A DNA stretch of 55,202 nt from a bacterium (GTDB lineage: Bacteria > Patescibacteriota > Minisyncoccia > Minisyncoccales > GCA-002788555), in the NCBI GenBank assembly GCA_021158595.1, contig JAGGUF010000072.1:1-55202 (forward strand), written 5' to 3'. The position numbers and the translations under genes are program-made. This document shows positions 24,681 through 34,203 of this stretch, piece by piece. The number at the start of each line of letters is the position of its first letter. Positions within the stretch are counted from its first letter, which is position 1. The notes under the pieces were generated by a model. That model was not told the DNA's origin and ran no database searches. It worked only from the letters and a program-made list of their open reading frames with translations.

Positions 24681-25532
24681 TTATTGTTCCTTCTTGCGAA
24701 AGACCACCTCTGTGTGAGGATAGGCCAACTCTACCTCTTTTTGAGAATTAATTTTTTCAAAAATTCTATAGGTAATCTCACTTGAAACCTCTTCTCTTCG
24801 AGAAGCAGGAACATAGTATCTGACAGTGACATCAATTCCATAAGAAGTGAACCAGGTGCGAACATATGGCTGAAAACCAATTCTATAACCCTTAAGCACT
24901 TCCTCTGCTGCTTCTTTGCCAATTTTCTTGGCTTTTTTAATATTGCTTTCAAAGGTAACAATAAATTTTACCTGATCCAAAATAAGTTCATTTTGCTTTG
25001 TGTAATTGATTATGTCTTGTTCAAACAACTTTGCATTGGGAATTAAAATCACTCTCCCAGAAGACTCTTCTGAAGCGATTGTTCCTCCAATTTCTCCAAT
25101 ATGAATATGGGTTAAGGTAATATCAACTACATCTCCTTTAACATTGCCAATTATTACCCTATCTCCAATCTCAAAAGGTCTTTTAATTACTACCATCAGC
25201 CAGGCAGCCACTCCTGTAATTGGTCTCTGAAGCGCCCAACCCAAAGCAGCAGAAAGAAGACCAGCGGTAATGCCAATTCCTGTTAAAGAACCAGTATAGG
25301 ATAAAATGGCAAAGATTATTAAAAGAGAAACCAAGGTATATTGAGCAACCCGGAAAAAAATCTTGACATTAGACTTCTCCTTCTTGCCCTTGGCTTTCTG
25401 AAGTAATCTTGTTTTGGTAAGGTTCAAAAACCAACTTAAAAGATAATACAAAACAAAAACACCAACAATTGTTCCTAAAATCTTGAAAAATAAACCTAAA
25501 TCAATAGTGTTTAAAAAATCAGAAATGCTCAT
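24681..25532 (-). CDS. mscS: Small-conductance mechanosensitive channel MscS
   Basis: 283 residues, close to E. coli MscS. N-terminal helices near 14-34 and 63-83, then the pore-lining TM3 with GLLSAALGWALQRPITGVAAWLMVV (about 90-115), and the beta domain with PFEIGDRVIIGNVKGDVVDI. A C-terminal cytoplasmic vestibule domain follows. The channel releases solutes during hypo-osmotic shock. Its start overlaps the end of the DUF763 gene by 14 bases. Confidence 0.9.
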   Translation of the reverse strand: MSISDFLNTIDLGLFFKILGTIVGVFVLYYLLSWFLNLTKTRLLQKAKGKKEKSNVKIFFRVAQYTLVSLLIIFAILSYTGSLTGIGITAGLLSAALGWALQRPITGVAAWLMVVIKRPFEIGDRVIIGNVKGDVVDITLTHIHIGEIGGTIASEESSGRVILIPNAKLFEQDIINYTKQNELILDQVKFIVTFESNIKKAKKIGKEAAEEVLKGYRIGFQPYVRTWFTSYGIDVTVRYYVPASRREEVSSEITYRIFEKINSQKEVELAYPHTEVVFRKKEQ

Positions 25533-26697
25533 ATAATCTCCTTTGGGCTTCTTGTTTCTCTCGAATTGAAATTTTACTTTTTTTAATCCCTTTTTCCATA
25601 ATATCTAACAAATTATCGTAGATATCTTTTCTTACAAAAAATGGAGTTCCATCCTTTCCACCTACACAAAAGGAATACCTTGCTGGATCCTCATAAGAAG
25701 GTTTGGCTCCATAAATGACCTCAGAAACCAAACTTAAGGCTCTTATTGTCTTTGGACCTACTCCCTTTAAAGAAAGAAGTTGTTCGTAATTCCTTGGCTT
25801 TTGTTCACAGACCCGATATAAAATCTTCTTTAGGTATCTACTCTCTAAGAAATTTTCTAATACCACAGGATGCCAATAAAATTCTCTATTTTCTAAACGA
25901 AGAAGGGTAATTTTATTTTGTTTAAATCTCAAAGAAATCATTTTAGACAATTGAGAACTATGTCTTCTTAAAATCTGAATATCTTTTATCAGGCTTTGAT
26001 AGTTACCCTGAACCAATTCTGTTGTAACCTCTCGGTTTTTTTCACTTTGTTTTGCTACTAAATTTAAGGCAGGATTTTTTAATTGGGTGATAATACCACT
26101 ATGAGGTTCACAAACTAAATCAGTTATTTTTTCAGAATACCAATGATAACGTCGGGCTGTCTGATTGTAGACATTCATTCCCTGTTGAATTACTGCCCAG
26201 GAACCAATCTTCTTTTTAAAACCTTTTTGTGTTAAAGAAAAGAAAAAACTATGGTGATAAATCTGATAATTATCTTGCAAACAACAGGAGTCTATCTTGG
26301 CTGCCATTTTTGAATTGTAAATTAAGTTATTAACCTGTCCAGCAGGCAAACCCAAAACCCCACCCCAATTTTCAATCTCCTCTGGGGTCTGTCGAGAGGT
26401 CTTTCCTTTGCCTCCACAAATAAAAACTCCTAAATCTTTTTCTAATCCTTTCAGACCCTTCTTAAGGGCTCCGGTAGTAATGGTAGTAGTGCCACTACTA
26501 TTCCAATCCATTCCAATCACACAACTTAAGGCTTGAAACCATACGGGATCAGAAATCCTTTTCACAAACTCTTCTGGTCCATATTCTTCCACTATCACCT
26601 CTGTGATTTTACCTGCCAACCTTGCCATCCTCTCAAAAAGCCATTTGGGGCACCTTCCATAATCTAAACCAAAACTAACAATTCCTCTTTGGATCAT
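25519..26697 (-). CDS. DUF763 family protein
   Basis: 392 residues. The conserved opening GIVSFGLDYGRCPKWLFERM and the FICGGKGKTSRQTPEEI segment identify the DUF763 family, which is known mainly from archaea and has no settled function. A helix-hairpin-helix-like stretch LLSLKGVGPKTIRALSLV lies near residue 308, and the conserved RYSFCVGGKDGTPFFVRKD follows. The HhH element hints at nucleic-acid binding. It is flanked by corA (1 base) and mscS (overlap). Confidence 0.88.
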   Translation of the reverse strand: MIQRGIVSFGLDYGRCPKWLFERMARLAGKITEVIVEEYGPEEFVKRISDPVWFQALSCVIGMDWNSSGTTTITTGALKKGLKGLEKDLGVFICGGKGKTSRQTPEEIENWGGVLGLPAGQVNNLIYNSKMAAKIDSCCLQDNYQIYHHSFFFSLTQKGFKKKIGSWAVIQQGMNVYNQTARRYHWYSEKITDLVCEPHSGIITQLKNPALNLVAKQSEKNREVTTELVQGNYQSLIKDIQILRRHSSQLSKMISLRFKQNKITLLRLENREFYWHPVVLENFLESRYLKKILYRVCEQKPRNYEQLLSLKGVGPKTIRALSLVSEVIYGAKPSYEDPARYSFCVGGKDGTPFFVRKDIYDNLLDIMEKGIKKSKISIREKQEAQRRLYEHF

Positions 26698-26698
26698 A

Positions 26699-27610
26699 TT
26701 AAATAATCCTTTTTCTTCTTAAAAGAATAACAAAACCCAGCCAAATTACACCTATTATTCCCATCAGATAATAAAAGACCCAAGGATTTTTTTGAAATGG
26801 TAATAATACATTCATTCCATAAATTCCTGAAATGACTGTTGGAAGTTCAATAAAAATAGTAAATACAGTAAGAATAGTAATAGTCCGGTTTAATCTATGG
26901 CTTAATAAGATCACATAATACTCTCTCATATTAGAGATAAGTTTCAAAAATGATTTACATAGATTTAATCCCTGAGTACTTTCTTCAATAAGATTTTCTA
27001 TAATTTCTCTATCTTCTTCAAAAAATTCTATCTTTCGGATGATTCGTTCATACAACAAATTTATATGATGATAAGAAGAAACCAAGGTATTAAGAAAGTT
27101 CTCCTTCTCAAGTAAGGAATAAAGCATTTTTTCATCCATCTGGGGAGTTAACTGGTTCTGTTTATGGATATCTCTTACAATATCCGTAGTGACCTCCTGA
27201 AAATCTTTATCAATTAAAGAAAGTAGGTTTATGAGACATTTCAGTTTCTGAGTAGTAATAAATGCAACCTTTCCATCTAAAATTTTTCTTATGAAACCGG
27301 GTTCACTTCGTGAGAGAGTAAGAATAAAATCTTCCGCTATTACTATTAAATATGTTTCTATCTCTTTTCTTTCTTTTCCAGAAAAGATTTTGGTAAAAAC
27401 ATATATTTTATCCCTTACAAAATCCAAGCGAGGAACCTCATTTACATCTAAACCTGATTCTAAATTCCTTTTGTCTAATCTCATTTCCTTCACTAAATAT
27501 TTCAGTTCTTGAGAAGAGGGATTAACAACATTAATCCAGACCCCTACCTGAGGCTTGAGAACTCTTTTAATAAATTTATCTTGAATTGTTCGTTTAAAAA
27601 AGGAGATCAT
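26699..27610 (-). CDS. corA: CorA-family divalent cation transporter
   Basis: 303 residues. A cytoplasmic N-terminal domain (VWINVVNPSSQELKYLVKEM, then RPRLDFVRDKIYVFTKI-like) and two C-terminal transmembrane helices with the signature YGMN (about 270-273) followed by LLPFQKNPWVFYYLMG. CorA channels import Mg2+ and sometimes Co2+ or Ni2+. It lies 13 bases after the helicase gene and ends with the basic RRKRII tail typical of the family. Confidence 0.9.
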   Translation of the reverse strand: MISFFKRTIQDKFIKRVLKPQVGVWINVVNPSSQELKYLVKEMRLDKRNLESGLDVNEVPRLDFVRDKIYVFTKIFSGKERKEIETYLIVIAEDFILTLSRSEPGFIRKILDGKVAFITTQKLKCLINLLSLIDKDFQEVTTDIVRDIHKQNQLTPQMDEKMLYSLLEKENFLNTLVSSYHHINLLYERIIRKIEFFEEDREIIENLIEESTQGLNLCKSFLKLISNMREYYVILLSHRLNRTITILTVFTIFIELPTVISGIYGMNVLLPFQKNPWVFYYLMGIIGVIWLGFVILLRRKRII

Positions 27611-27623
27611 ATTGTCAAAATAC

Positions 27624-29540
27624 CTAATCCCAAGATTCTTTCTCTATATCCCAAAAATCATCTTTTTCTTCCCTTATCTCATATAGATCCTGAGGGATCT
27701 CTCTTACAAATCTTGAGAGCATCACCCTTCTCTTTCCTCCTCCAAATCCTTTTTTATTTATGGGCGAAAACAGATAAAGACGATTTTTGGCTCGGGTTAG
27801 GGCTACATAAAAAAGTCTTCTTTCTTCCTCTATTGCTCCTTCCTCTAATGCTCTTCTATTAGGCAAATAATTTTCTAAAACATCCAGAATAATTACTGTA
27901 TCCCATTCTAAGCCCTTTGCCTGATGAATGGTAGACAAAATAACAAAATCATTGGTTTCTTTCATCTCTCCTCGAAAACTCTCATCTGAATGCACCTCAT
28001 CTAAAAAATGATTCAGACTTTTCTGACCAACGGCGAAGGATATTAAGGCTAAAACATCATCTACTCTTTCCCGACCATCTTTAAAATTCTCCAAAAGATA
28101 ATCTCTATAAAAGACATCTAAAATAATTTTAATCTTTTTATCAATTTCACTTTCTCTTCTAATTTTTAAAAGAAGATTTTTTAGACTTTTAAACTCTTTG
28201 TCTATAGAAGGAGGAAGAGAAATATTTGGAATTGTCTTTTCCTCTTTTATCTTAGAAATAATTTTATCTGCTGTCTTTACCCCAATACCTTGTTTTAAAA
28301 CCAAAATTCGTCTCCAGGATGATTCGTCAAGAATATTATTTTCAACTTTTAAAAAGGCTAATATATCTTTTATATGAGCCGTCTCAAAAAAGCGCAACCC
28401 TCCTCTTTTAATATAGGGAATATTTAAAGATGATAACTCCAATTCCAATTCTAATGACTCAAATCCCGCTCGGAATAAAACAGAGATTTGATTCAGAGGA
28501 ATACCTTCTTTGGTTAATCTCAAAATCTCATAGGCTATTCTTCGGGCTTGAACTCTTTCATCCGATACCATAAAAAGAATTGGTTTATTCCCTTTCTTTC
28601 CCGTTTTTAAATATTTTTCAAATTGATTGGAATTTCTTAAGATAACCTCAGTAGCAAAAGATAAAATCTCCTTGGTGGAACGATAATTTCTTTCTAATTT
28701 AAAAATCTTGCAATTAGGATATTCTTTAGGAAAATTCAAGATGTTGTTAATCTCTGCTCCCCGAAAAGAATAAATACTCTGAGCATCATCTCCTACCACC
28801 ATCAAATTTGGATTTCTTTTTTGAGTAATCTCTTTCAGAATTAAATACTGTAACCTATTAGTATCCTGAAATTCATCTACTAAAATAAATCTAAAGAGAT
28901 TCTGAAGTTCCCCTTTGATCTCTGGAAAATTTCTGACCAGATAGAGCCATTTCAAAAGTAGATCATCAAAACTTAAGGCATTGATCTCTCTTTTTCTTTC
29001 CTCAAGGTCTTTAATAATCTCCTTAATCTCTCCTATAGCATCTAAAAATTGGGGCCACTTTTCCGAGATAATTTCTTCTACTGATCTCTGAGTACTTGCA
29101 CTCAAACTTAGAATACTACTTAACAAATCTGGATTAGGGAAAATAGAATCTCTTAAGATTTGTTTTTCTTTTAATATCTGACGCAATAAGATCTTTTCGT
29201 CTTCTCTATCCAAAATAGTAAAATTTGACTTTCTTCCAATTTTTAAAGCATATCTACGCAAAATAAGATTTCCCACATGGTGAAAGGTGCCACCAGTTAA
29301 AGAAAAACTTCGGCCCAAGATCTGTTGGGTGCGCAGAATCATCTCTCTTGCTGCTTTGTTAGAAAATGTCAAAAGCAAAATGTTTTTAGGAGAAACACCC
29401 TGTTCGATCAGATAATTTACTCGATAGGTTAGGGTGCGAGTCTTACCCGAGCCAGCCCCTGCTAAAACCAGAATCGGCCCTTTAATGGTTCGAACTACCC
29501 TATATTGCTGTTCATTTAACTCTTTTCTATAATCAACCAT
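27624..29540 (-). CDS. UvrD/Rep-type superfamily 1 DNA helicase
   Basis: 638 residues, somewhat shorter than PcrA/UvrD (about 720). Motif I is LAGAGSGKTRTLTYR (27-41), motif Ia TFSNKAAREM, motif II ILVDEFQDTN, motif III GDDAQSIYSFRGA, motif IV ERNYRST, motif V STIHQAKGLEWDTVI and motif VI RRLFYVALTRAKN. It is a 3'-5' helicase acting in excision and replication repair. The neighbourhood, with metG, EndoQ and corA, gives no further clue. The C-terminal RNA-polymerase-binding Tudor-like domain of PcrA appears missing. Confidence 0.93.
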   Translation of the reverse strand: MVDYRKELNEQQYRVVRTIKGPILVLAGAGSGKTRTLTYRVNYLIEQGVSPKNILLLTFSNKAAREMILRTQQILGRSFSLTGGTFHHVGNLILRRYALKIGRKSNFTILDREDEKILLRQILKEKQILRDSIFPNPDLLSSILSLSASTQRSVEEIISEKWPQFLDAIGEIKEIIKDLEERKREINALSFDDLLLKWLYLVRNFPEIKGELQNLFRFILVDEFQDTNRLQYLILKEITQKRNPNLMVVGDDAQSIYSFRGAEINNILNFPKEYPNCKIFKLERNYRSTKEILSFATEVILRNSNQFEKYLKTGKKGNKPILFMVSDERVQARRIAYEILRLTKEGIPLNQISVLFRAGFESLELELELSSLNIPYIKRGGLRFFETAHIKDILAFLKVENNILDESSWRRILVLKQGIGVKTADKIISKIKEEKTIPNISLPPSIDKEFKSLKNLLLKIRRESEIDKKIKIILDVFYRDYLLENFKDGRERVDDVLALISFAVGQKSLNHFLDEVHSDESFRGEMKETNDFVILSTIHQAKGLEWDTVIILDVLENYLPNRRALEEGAIEEERRLFYVALTRAKNRLYLFSPINKKGFGGGKRRVMLSRFVREIPQDLYEIREEKDDFWDIEKESWD

Positions 29541-29555
29541 AATACACTTATCCTT

Positions 29556-31001
29556 CTAAAGTTTAGGGAACAATGGCTTCTCTCTCTTTCTTCCTTTTAT
29601 TTGATCTAATATCCTTTCAGAACTTTCAGGCAAAAAGACTTGAAGCATTTCAGCGATGTTTTTTAGGACTCTTAACAAATCACAAATTATTGATTGGTGC
29701 TTATTCAATTCTTCCCAGGGACGTTCCTTCTGAATTAATCTGTCACAAAAACTAATCAGGTTCCAGATCCAAACTAAACTCTCATTCAGTTTTAACTTTT
29801 GGAAGGACCTTTTGTAGTTCTGCCAGGTATTTTCTACCTCTTTTCTTAGGTTAACATTTTGAATTTGCTGAAGGGAAAGATTCTTTTCCCTAAGATATGA
29901 ATTGGTATTGATCTTCTCTGCCAAAGCAAGAATTCGAGAAACCAGGTTTCCTAAACCCTTGGGAAGATCAGCATTATATTTTTTAATCAGTTTCTGCCAA
30001 GAGATATCTCCATCCTGACCAAAAGGACAGGAAGAAAGCAATAGATAACGGGTTCCATCAACTCCAAATTTACCTATCATCTCTTCGGGCCAAATCACAT
30101 TTCCTAAAGACTTACTCATCTTTTGTCCTTCTATGGTAAAATAACCATGAACAAAAAGTCTTTTGGGAAGTGGAATCTCTAAAGCAAGAAGGAGACCTGG
30201 CCAAATAGTAGCATGAACCCTTATAATATCTTTTGACATTAACTGAACATCAGGAGGCCAAAACTCAGGAATATTCTTCGGATCTCCCTCCCAGCCAATA
30301 CCAGTAAGATAATTTAAAAAGGCATCTACCCAGACATAGGCAGTAAGCCTTTGGTCAAATGGTAATCTAATCCCCCATCTTACCCTTTGCCGTGAGATAG
30401 AAATATCTTTTAATCCTTGGCTTAAAAATTTTAAAACCTCATTTTTCCTTTGTTCTGGTTCTATCTTAAGTTCATCAGTTCTTATCTTCTCCTTTAAGAT
30501 ATTTTCAAATCGAGAAAGTCTAAAAAGATAACTTTCTTCCTCTATCAATTCCGGCTTAATTTGATGATCTGGACACTTACCATCCTTTAGATCACTTTCT
30601 GTTTTATATTGTTCACAACCTGGACAATAAAGGCCTTTGTAGATTCCTTTATAGATGAAATTTCTTTTATATAAGATCTCTAATGCCTTTTTCACTGCTT
30701 TTATGTGAGAAGGGTCAGTGGTTCTTATAAAATTATCATAAGAAATATTTAACTCTTCCCAAACCTTCTTAAACCTCTCTGAGTTTTCATCACAGAACTG
30801 TTGAGGACTTTTACCCACCTTCTGGGCTGCCTTCTCAATTTTCCCTCCATGCTCATCAGTACCAGTTAAGAAAAACACTTTCCAGCCTTGAACTCGATAA
30901 TAACGAGCCAACACGTCAGCAGCAATAGTAGTATAAGCATGGCCCAAATGAGGTCGGGCATTTACATAGTAAATTGGAGTAGTTATGTAAAATTTTTTCA
31001 T
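29556..31001 (-). CDS. metG: Methionyl-tRNA synthetase, short form
   Basis: 481 residues. Class I signature HLGH at 18-21 in ARPHLGHAYTTIAADVLARY, the connective-peptide zinc knuckle with CPGC (about 126-129) and a later KCPDH, the KMSKS loop near residue 300 (GQKMSKSLGNVIWP) and the anticodon-binding helical domain. The C-terminal tRNA-binding dimerisation domain found in many bacteria is lacking. It charges initiator and elongator tRNA-Met. It is 10 bases after the EndoQ-like gene. Confidence 0.95.
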   Translation of the reverse strand: MKKFYITTPIYYVNARPHLGHAYTTIAADVLARYYRVQGWKVFFLTGTDEHGGKIEKAAQKVGKSPQQFCDENSERFKKVWEELNISYDNFIRTTDPSHIKAVKKALEILYKRNFIYKGIYKGLYCPGCEQYKTESDLKDGKCPDHQIKPELIEEESYLFRLSRFENILKEKIRTDELKIEPEQRKNEVLKFLSQGLKDISISRQRVRWGIRLPFDQRLTAYVWVDAFLNYLTGIGWEGDPKNIPEFWPPDVQLMSKDIIRVHATIWPGLLLALEIPLPKRLFVHGYFTIEGQKMSKSLGNVIWPEEMIGKFGVDGTRYLLLSSCPFGQDGDISWQKLIKKYNADLPKGLGNLVSRILALAEKINTNSYLREKNLSLQQIQNVNLRKEVENTWQNYKRSFQKLKLNESLVWIWNLISFCDRLIQKERPWEELNKHQSIICDLLRVLKNIAEMLQVFLPESSERILDQIKGRKREKPLFPKL

Positions 31002-31011
31002 ACTCTCATTA

Positions 31012-32256
31012 TTAGAAAAGGGTTTTCTGTTTTGGAAAAGAATCTTCTGCTTTTGAAAAAATCCTTATTTTTCCATAAACCCCATCATATCCAGGTTCTT
31101 TTATTACCTTGCCCTCTCTTACTCTAATTATTCCTTCCGCAATTTCCGGCAAGGTAGCAGTTTCTAAATCTTCTCTTTTTACATTTAATAAAATATTAAA
31201 CTCCGAATCAAATTTTTCAATGAGGTTTTGATATTCTTTTTTTACCTGATTGGCCGCTCTTCCCCTTCCTAAAACCTCAGCAATTATTTCTTCTAAGGGA
31301 ACCAGACTTTTAAAGGGAATAACTTCTTCTGGTTTAAAACCTTCTGGTCTATCGGCTAACTGCTCTACTCTGTTTAAAACTCCAATAGTTAAGGGCCTTC
31401 CGCAATTGGGGCAAATTCCATTATATTTTTTTGTTTCTTTGGGCGATAAACGAATATTGCATTCTCGATGACCATCATAATGATATTTGCCTTCTTCTGG
31501 ATAAAATTCAATGGTATATAAAAATTTCTGGGGGTCTTTTGTTTTTATCGCTTCAATAATTGCTGGATAACTCAATTCCGTATCAAAAACATTTGCTTCT
31601 CGACCTATATGAGATGGAGAATGGGCATCACTATTTGAGATTAAACTTAATCTCCGACCATCGGGAATCCGCCAAAGCATCTTAGGATCGGCGGAGAGCC
31701 CACTTTCCAAAGCATAAATATATTTTGAATAATCTTCAAAACATTCCTCAATTGAATCAAAACCTGACTTTGAACCAAAAATTCCGAACCAGGGAGTCAT
31801 CACGTGGGCTCCGACTACTAAACAATTCTCAGAAATATTTAAAATAATTTTTAACAATTCTTTAGCGTCTAAGCCTAAAATAGGTCTTCCATCTGCTTTT
31901 AAATTTCCAATCCAACCCAAGTGAGTATTAATCTTCTCCACTATCTCAAAAGAGGGAGCAAAAATTATAATGTGAATTTTTCGAATCTTGCCTTTTTTCG
32001 AATAAACACAACTAACTTCAGTAGTTAAAATAAAACGAGTTCCAGAATCTGATTTTTTCAACTTGAAAAGCCCAATTTCAGCCGGTTCCAATTTTTCTTT
32101 TAGGTTTTTAAACCATTCAGGATGAGTAAAATCGCCAGTGCTCAAAACTTTTATTCCTTTTATCTTTGCCCATTTATCCAAATTTTCCAAATCCATATTC
32201 TTACTAGTCGCCCGGGAATATTTTGAATGTAAATGAAAATCAGCAATAAATTTCAT
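31012..32256 (-). CDS. PHP-domain endonuclease Q-like protein
   Basis: 414 residues. PHP fold: ADFHLHSKYSR (H8 and H10), STGDFTHPEW (about 39-48), LTTEVSCVYS, GAHVMTPWFG (about 149-158) and SNSDAHSPSHIGREAN (about 207-222). A zinc finger follows, with H263/C266 and C282-x2-C285. PHP plus this finger is the architecture of endonuclease Q, which nicks 5' of deaminated bases such as uracil and hypoxanthine. EndoQ is known from Thermococcales and some bacteria. Length and motif order fit. PHP proteins of this kind were formerly labelled helicase or phosphoesterase. Confidence 0.78.
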   Translation of the reverse strand: MKFIADFHLHSKYSRATSKNMDLENLDKWAKIKGIKVLSTGDFTHPEWFKNLKEKLEPAEIGLFKLKKSDSGTRFILTTEVSCVYSKKGKIRKIHIIIFAPSFEIVEKINTHLGWIGNLKADGRPILGLDAKELLKIILNISENCLVVGAHVMTPWFGIFGSKSGFDSIEECFEDYSKYIYALESGLSADPKMLWRIPDGRRLSLISNSDAHSPSHIGREANVFDTELSYPAIIEAIKTKDPQKFLYTIEFYPEEGKYHYDGHRECNIRLSPKETKKYNGICPNCGRPLTIGVLNRVEQLADRPEGFKPEEVIPFKSLVPLEEIIAEVLGRGRAANQVKKEYQNLIEKFDSEFNILLNVKREDLETATLPEIAEGIIRVREGKVIKEPGYDGVYGKIRIFSKAEDSFPKQKTLF

Positions 32257-32393
32257 ATTTAAAGTTCTAATTGATCAGCAATTTCTTGCAATGTTTAGTT
32301 TGTACTAATTTTCTTCAATTAAAAAACATAAAGTTGCCTTCTTCATAGAGTTTATCTTATCAAGAATTTTCTATTTTAGCAAACGAAAAAATT

Positions 32394-32428
32394 TAAAAAA
32401 ACCTCAAGACAATTAATTCCTCGAGGTC
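32394..32428 (-). terminator. Rho-independent terminator downstream of the MNT/HEPN pair
   Basis: Minus strand ACCTCGAG, a 13-base loop, CTTGAGGT and then TTTTTTTAAATTTTTT. The stem is 8 bp with one G-T pair. Ends the transcript of the genes at 32474-33194. The rest of 32257-32473 shows nothing recognisable. Confidence 0.65.
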
Positions 32429-32473
32429 CTAAAAAGTTCAAGATGTGAAAAATTAATTTCTTTATAAATCTTT

Positions 32474-32818
32474 TTATATTTCAATAAATTCTTTTTTTAT
32501 AAATTTTTGATACCAATTTTGATATTCTTCTGGAGTGGTTAAATGGATTTCAAAGGGAGAAAAAATCCCTATTTTTTGCCAAATTTTAGCCTTAATGACT
32601 GATTTCTCTTTGGTGGTTAACTTTGGTGAAATAATAAGAATGTCAATATCTCTGGGAACCTCTTTTTTTCTTAAAATAGAACCAAAGATTAATACTCGGG
32701 TCTTGCCCAAAAGGTTCTCAACTTCTTTTTTAATAATCCTTGCCCAATGCAAATAATTTTGGAAATACTTTTTTTGAAACCTTTTTCTTTCTAATACAAT
32801 TTCTGTTAGTTGGCTCAT
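32474..32818 (-). CDS. MNT-type minimal nucleotidyltransferase
   Basis: 114 residues. The core RVLIFGSILRKKEVPRDIDI (about 39-58) gives the GS-x9-DxD motif of minimal nucleotidyltransferases. The start overlaps the stop of the HEPN gene by 4 bases. MNT/HEPN pairs form a class of type VII toxin-antitoxin systems in which the MNT protein AMPylates or otherwise blocks the HEPN partner. Here the HEPN gene carries a frameshift, so the pair may be decaying or its reading recoded. Confidence 0.82.
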   Translation of the reverse strand: MSQLTEIVLERKRFQKKYFQNYLHWARIIKKEVENLLGKTRVLIFGSILRKKEVPRDIDILIISPKLTTKEKSVIKAKIWQKIGIFSPFEIHLTTPEEYQNWYQKFIKKEFIEI

Positions 32819-33194
32819 AAATTTTTCAGGAATTTTTTTAAATCTTTTGTAAATTTTTCCATTAATTTAACCTGAGATTCATTAAATTCAACTGGTAGAT
32901 AACGGGAGGTAATATAAGCCTCTTCTAAATCAGCTATTACTTGAATATTTTCCTTGCTAATTTTTTCTATTTCTTTTTCTTTATTGTAAGCCTTGCCTAA
33001 ATCAAATAAAAGTTCACGGAGACTGTAAGTTTTTGGAAAATCGGCAATTTTTAAAAAAGATAATATTTCAAATAAAGTTGACAGGCCTGCTCTAAATGAA
33101 AAGCAGCCAAAAACCATTGCTTTTTGGAAATATTGTATCTCGCATTTTCTAAAAATGCTCCGGCTTTTTCTTTGAGAAAATCAGCTTTAGCCAT
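32815..33194 (-). pseudogene. HEPN-domain gene split by a -1 frameshift at T6-A5
   Basis: Frame 1 starts at 33194 (MAKADFLKEKAGAFLENARY) and reads 47 codons, including WFLAAFHLEQACQLYLKYY, before TAA at 33053-33051. Frame 2 continues from the same point with LKIADFPKTYSLRELLFDLG and ends at 32815 after the family phrase LEEAYITSRYLPVEF. Together they give one 126-residue HEPN protein of the normal length. A shift of one base at CTTTTTTAAAAATT (33048-33059) joins them. It could be decay, a sequencing error in a homopolymer, or programmed slippage. The frame open from 33117 alone would translate the first part wrongly. Confidence 0.75.
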
Positions 33195-33253
33195 AGTTTA
33201 GTTTCTCCCTCACTTTAATCATACCAAAAATGATCCTTTTTGTTTAATAAATT

Positions 33254-34099
33254 TCATAGATAGCCAATACTTTTAAGATATTTCTTACTTTTTTTAAGAT
33301 CTCTTTTGGAATTCACTTCCAAAATAACTGGTCCCTGATAATTTATTTTTTCTAGTTCATTAAGAATGGAAATCAAATTTACCTCTCCTAATCCAAGTGG
33401 ATAATGAACAATAGGATCGCTGTAAACACCATCTGTTAAATGGATTTCTTTAATTTTCTTCCTAAATTTCCTTATAAAATCAAGAGGATCAACATCTGAT
33501 TCGAAAGCATGGACAGTATCAAGACACACCCCCACTCCCTCATTCACAAAAACCTCAAATTCTTCTGGCTTTTGAAAAAGAGGTTCATTACGAGGTAGGT
33601 TTTCAATAGATAATTCTATATTTTTTGTTTTACAATAATCAAAGATCTCAAGGATACTTCTTTTTGCGATCTCTCTTGTTTGCTTTTCCATTAATGAATA
33701 TATTTTGGGCATTGCCAAAAAACAACCGGGATGCATTACTAAACCATCTATCCCTATCTTCTGAGCCAGATCAATATGTTTTTTTGTCTCCTTAATAGCC
33801 TCTCTTCTTATTCCCTGATGAAAGGCAGAGATATTAATCTCTCCTATAGGAAGATGATAGGTAACCCTCTTAAAAGAAGAGATCTCTTTTTTTATCTTAT
33901 CACTAATTGGAAGGAGCAAATCAGCCGGAAAAACAGAGGTAGAGGTTAACTCTATTATTTCAAAACCACTTTTCCTAACAAAATTAACGAAATCTTTAAG
34001 CATATATAAATATGCTCTCTCTGAACTCTTCATCTCTGGATATTTATTACTCTCCTCTGAACACAAACGCATTGAAACCCCAAACCCTTTTATTTTCAT
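33254..34099 (-). CDS. Sugar-phosphate isomerase/AP-endonuclease family 2 TIM-barrel protein
   Basis: 281 residues. TIM-barrel metal-site motifs: IDGLVMHPGCF (about 125-135), KNIELSIENLPRNEP (E ligand, about 160), VGVCLDTVHAFES (D and H, about 190-202), KEIHLTDGVY (H, about 222) and GPVILEVNS (E, near 265). This matches the xylose-isomerase-like/EndoIV superfamily. Sequence does not separate a sugar isomerase from endonuclease IV; the spacing is looser than in typical Nfo, so isomerase is slightly favoured. It is followed by the HEPN/MNT pair. Confidence 0.75.
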   Translation of the reverse strand: MKIKGFGVSMRLCSEESNKYPEMKSSERAYLYMLKDFVNFVRKSGFEIIELTSTSVFPADLLLPISDKIKKEISSFKRVTYHLPIGEINISAFHQGIRREAIKETKKHIDLAQKIGIDGLVMHPGCFLAMPKIYSLMEKQTREIAKRSILEIFDYCKTKNIELSIENLPRNEPLFQKPEEFEVFVNEGVGVCLDTVHAFESDVDPLDFIRKFRKKIKEIHLTDGVYSDPIVHYPLGLGEVNLISILNELEKINYQGPVILEVNSKRDLKKSKKYLKSIGYL

Positions 34100-34203
34100 T
34101 AAATAACTATACCACCTTAAAATAATATCTTCAATTTTTACTCTTTAACTTCAAGACAGATAGTTTTATAAAACTAAAGAAAACCTCTTTAGAATCTTTT
34201 TGT

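Noticed and set aside
33118..33253. Empty gap upstream of the MNT/HEPN pair
   Set aside because: It is not empty: it holds the first part of the frameshifted HEPN gene.
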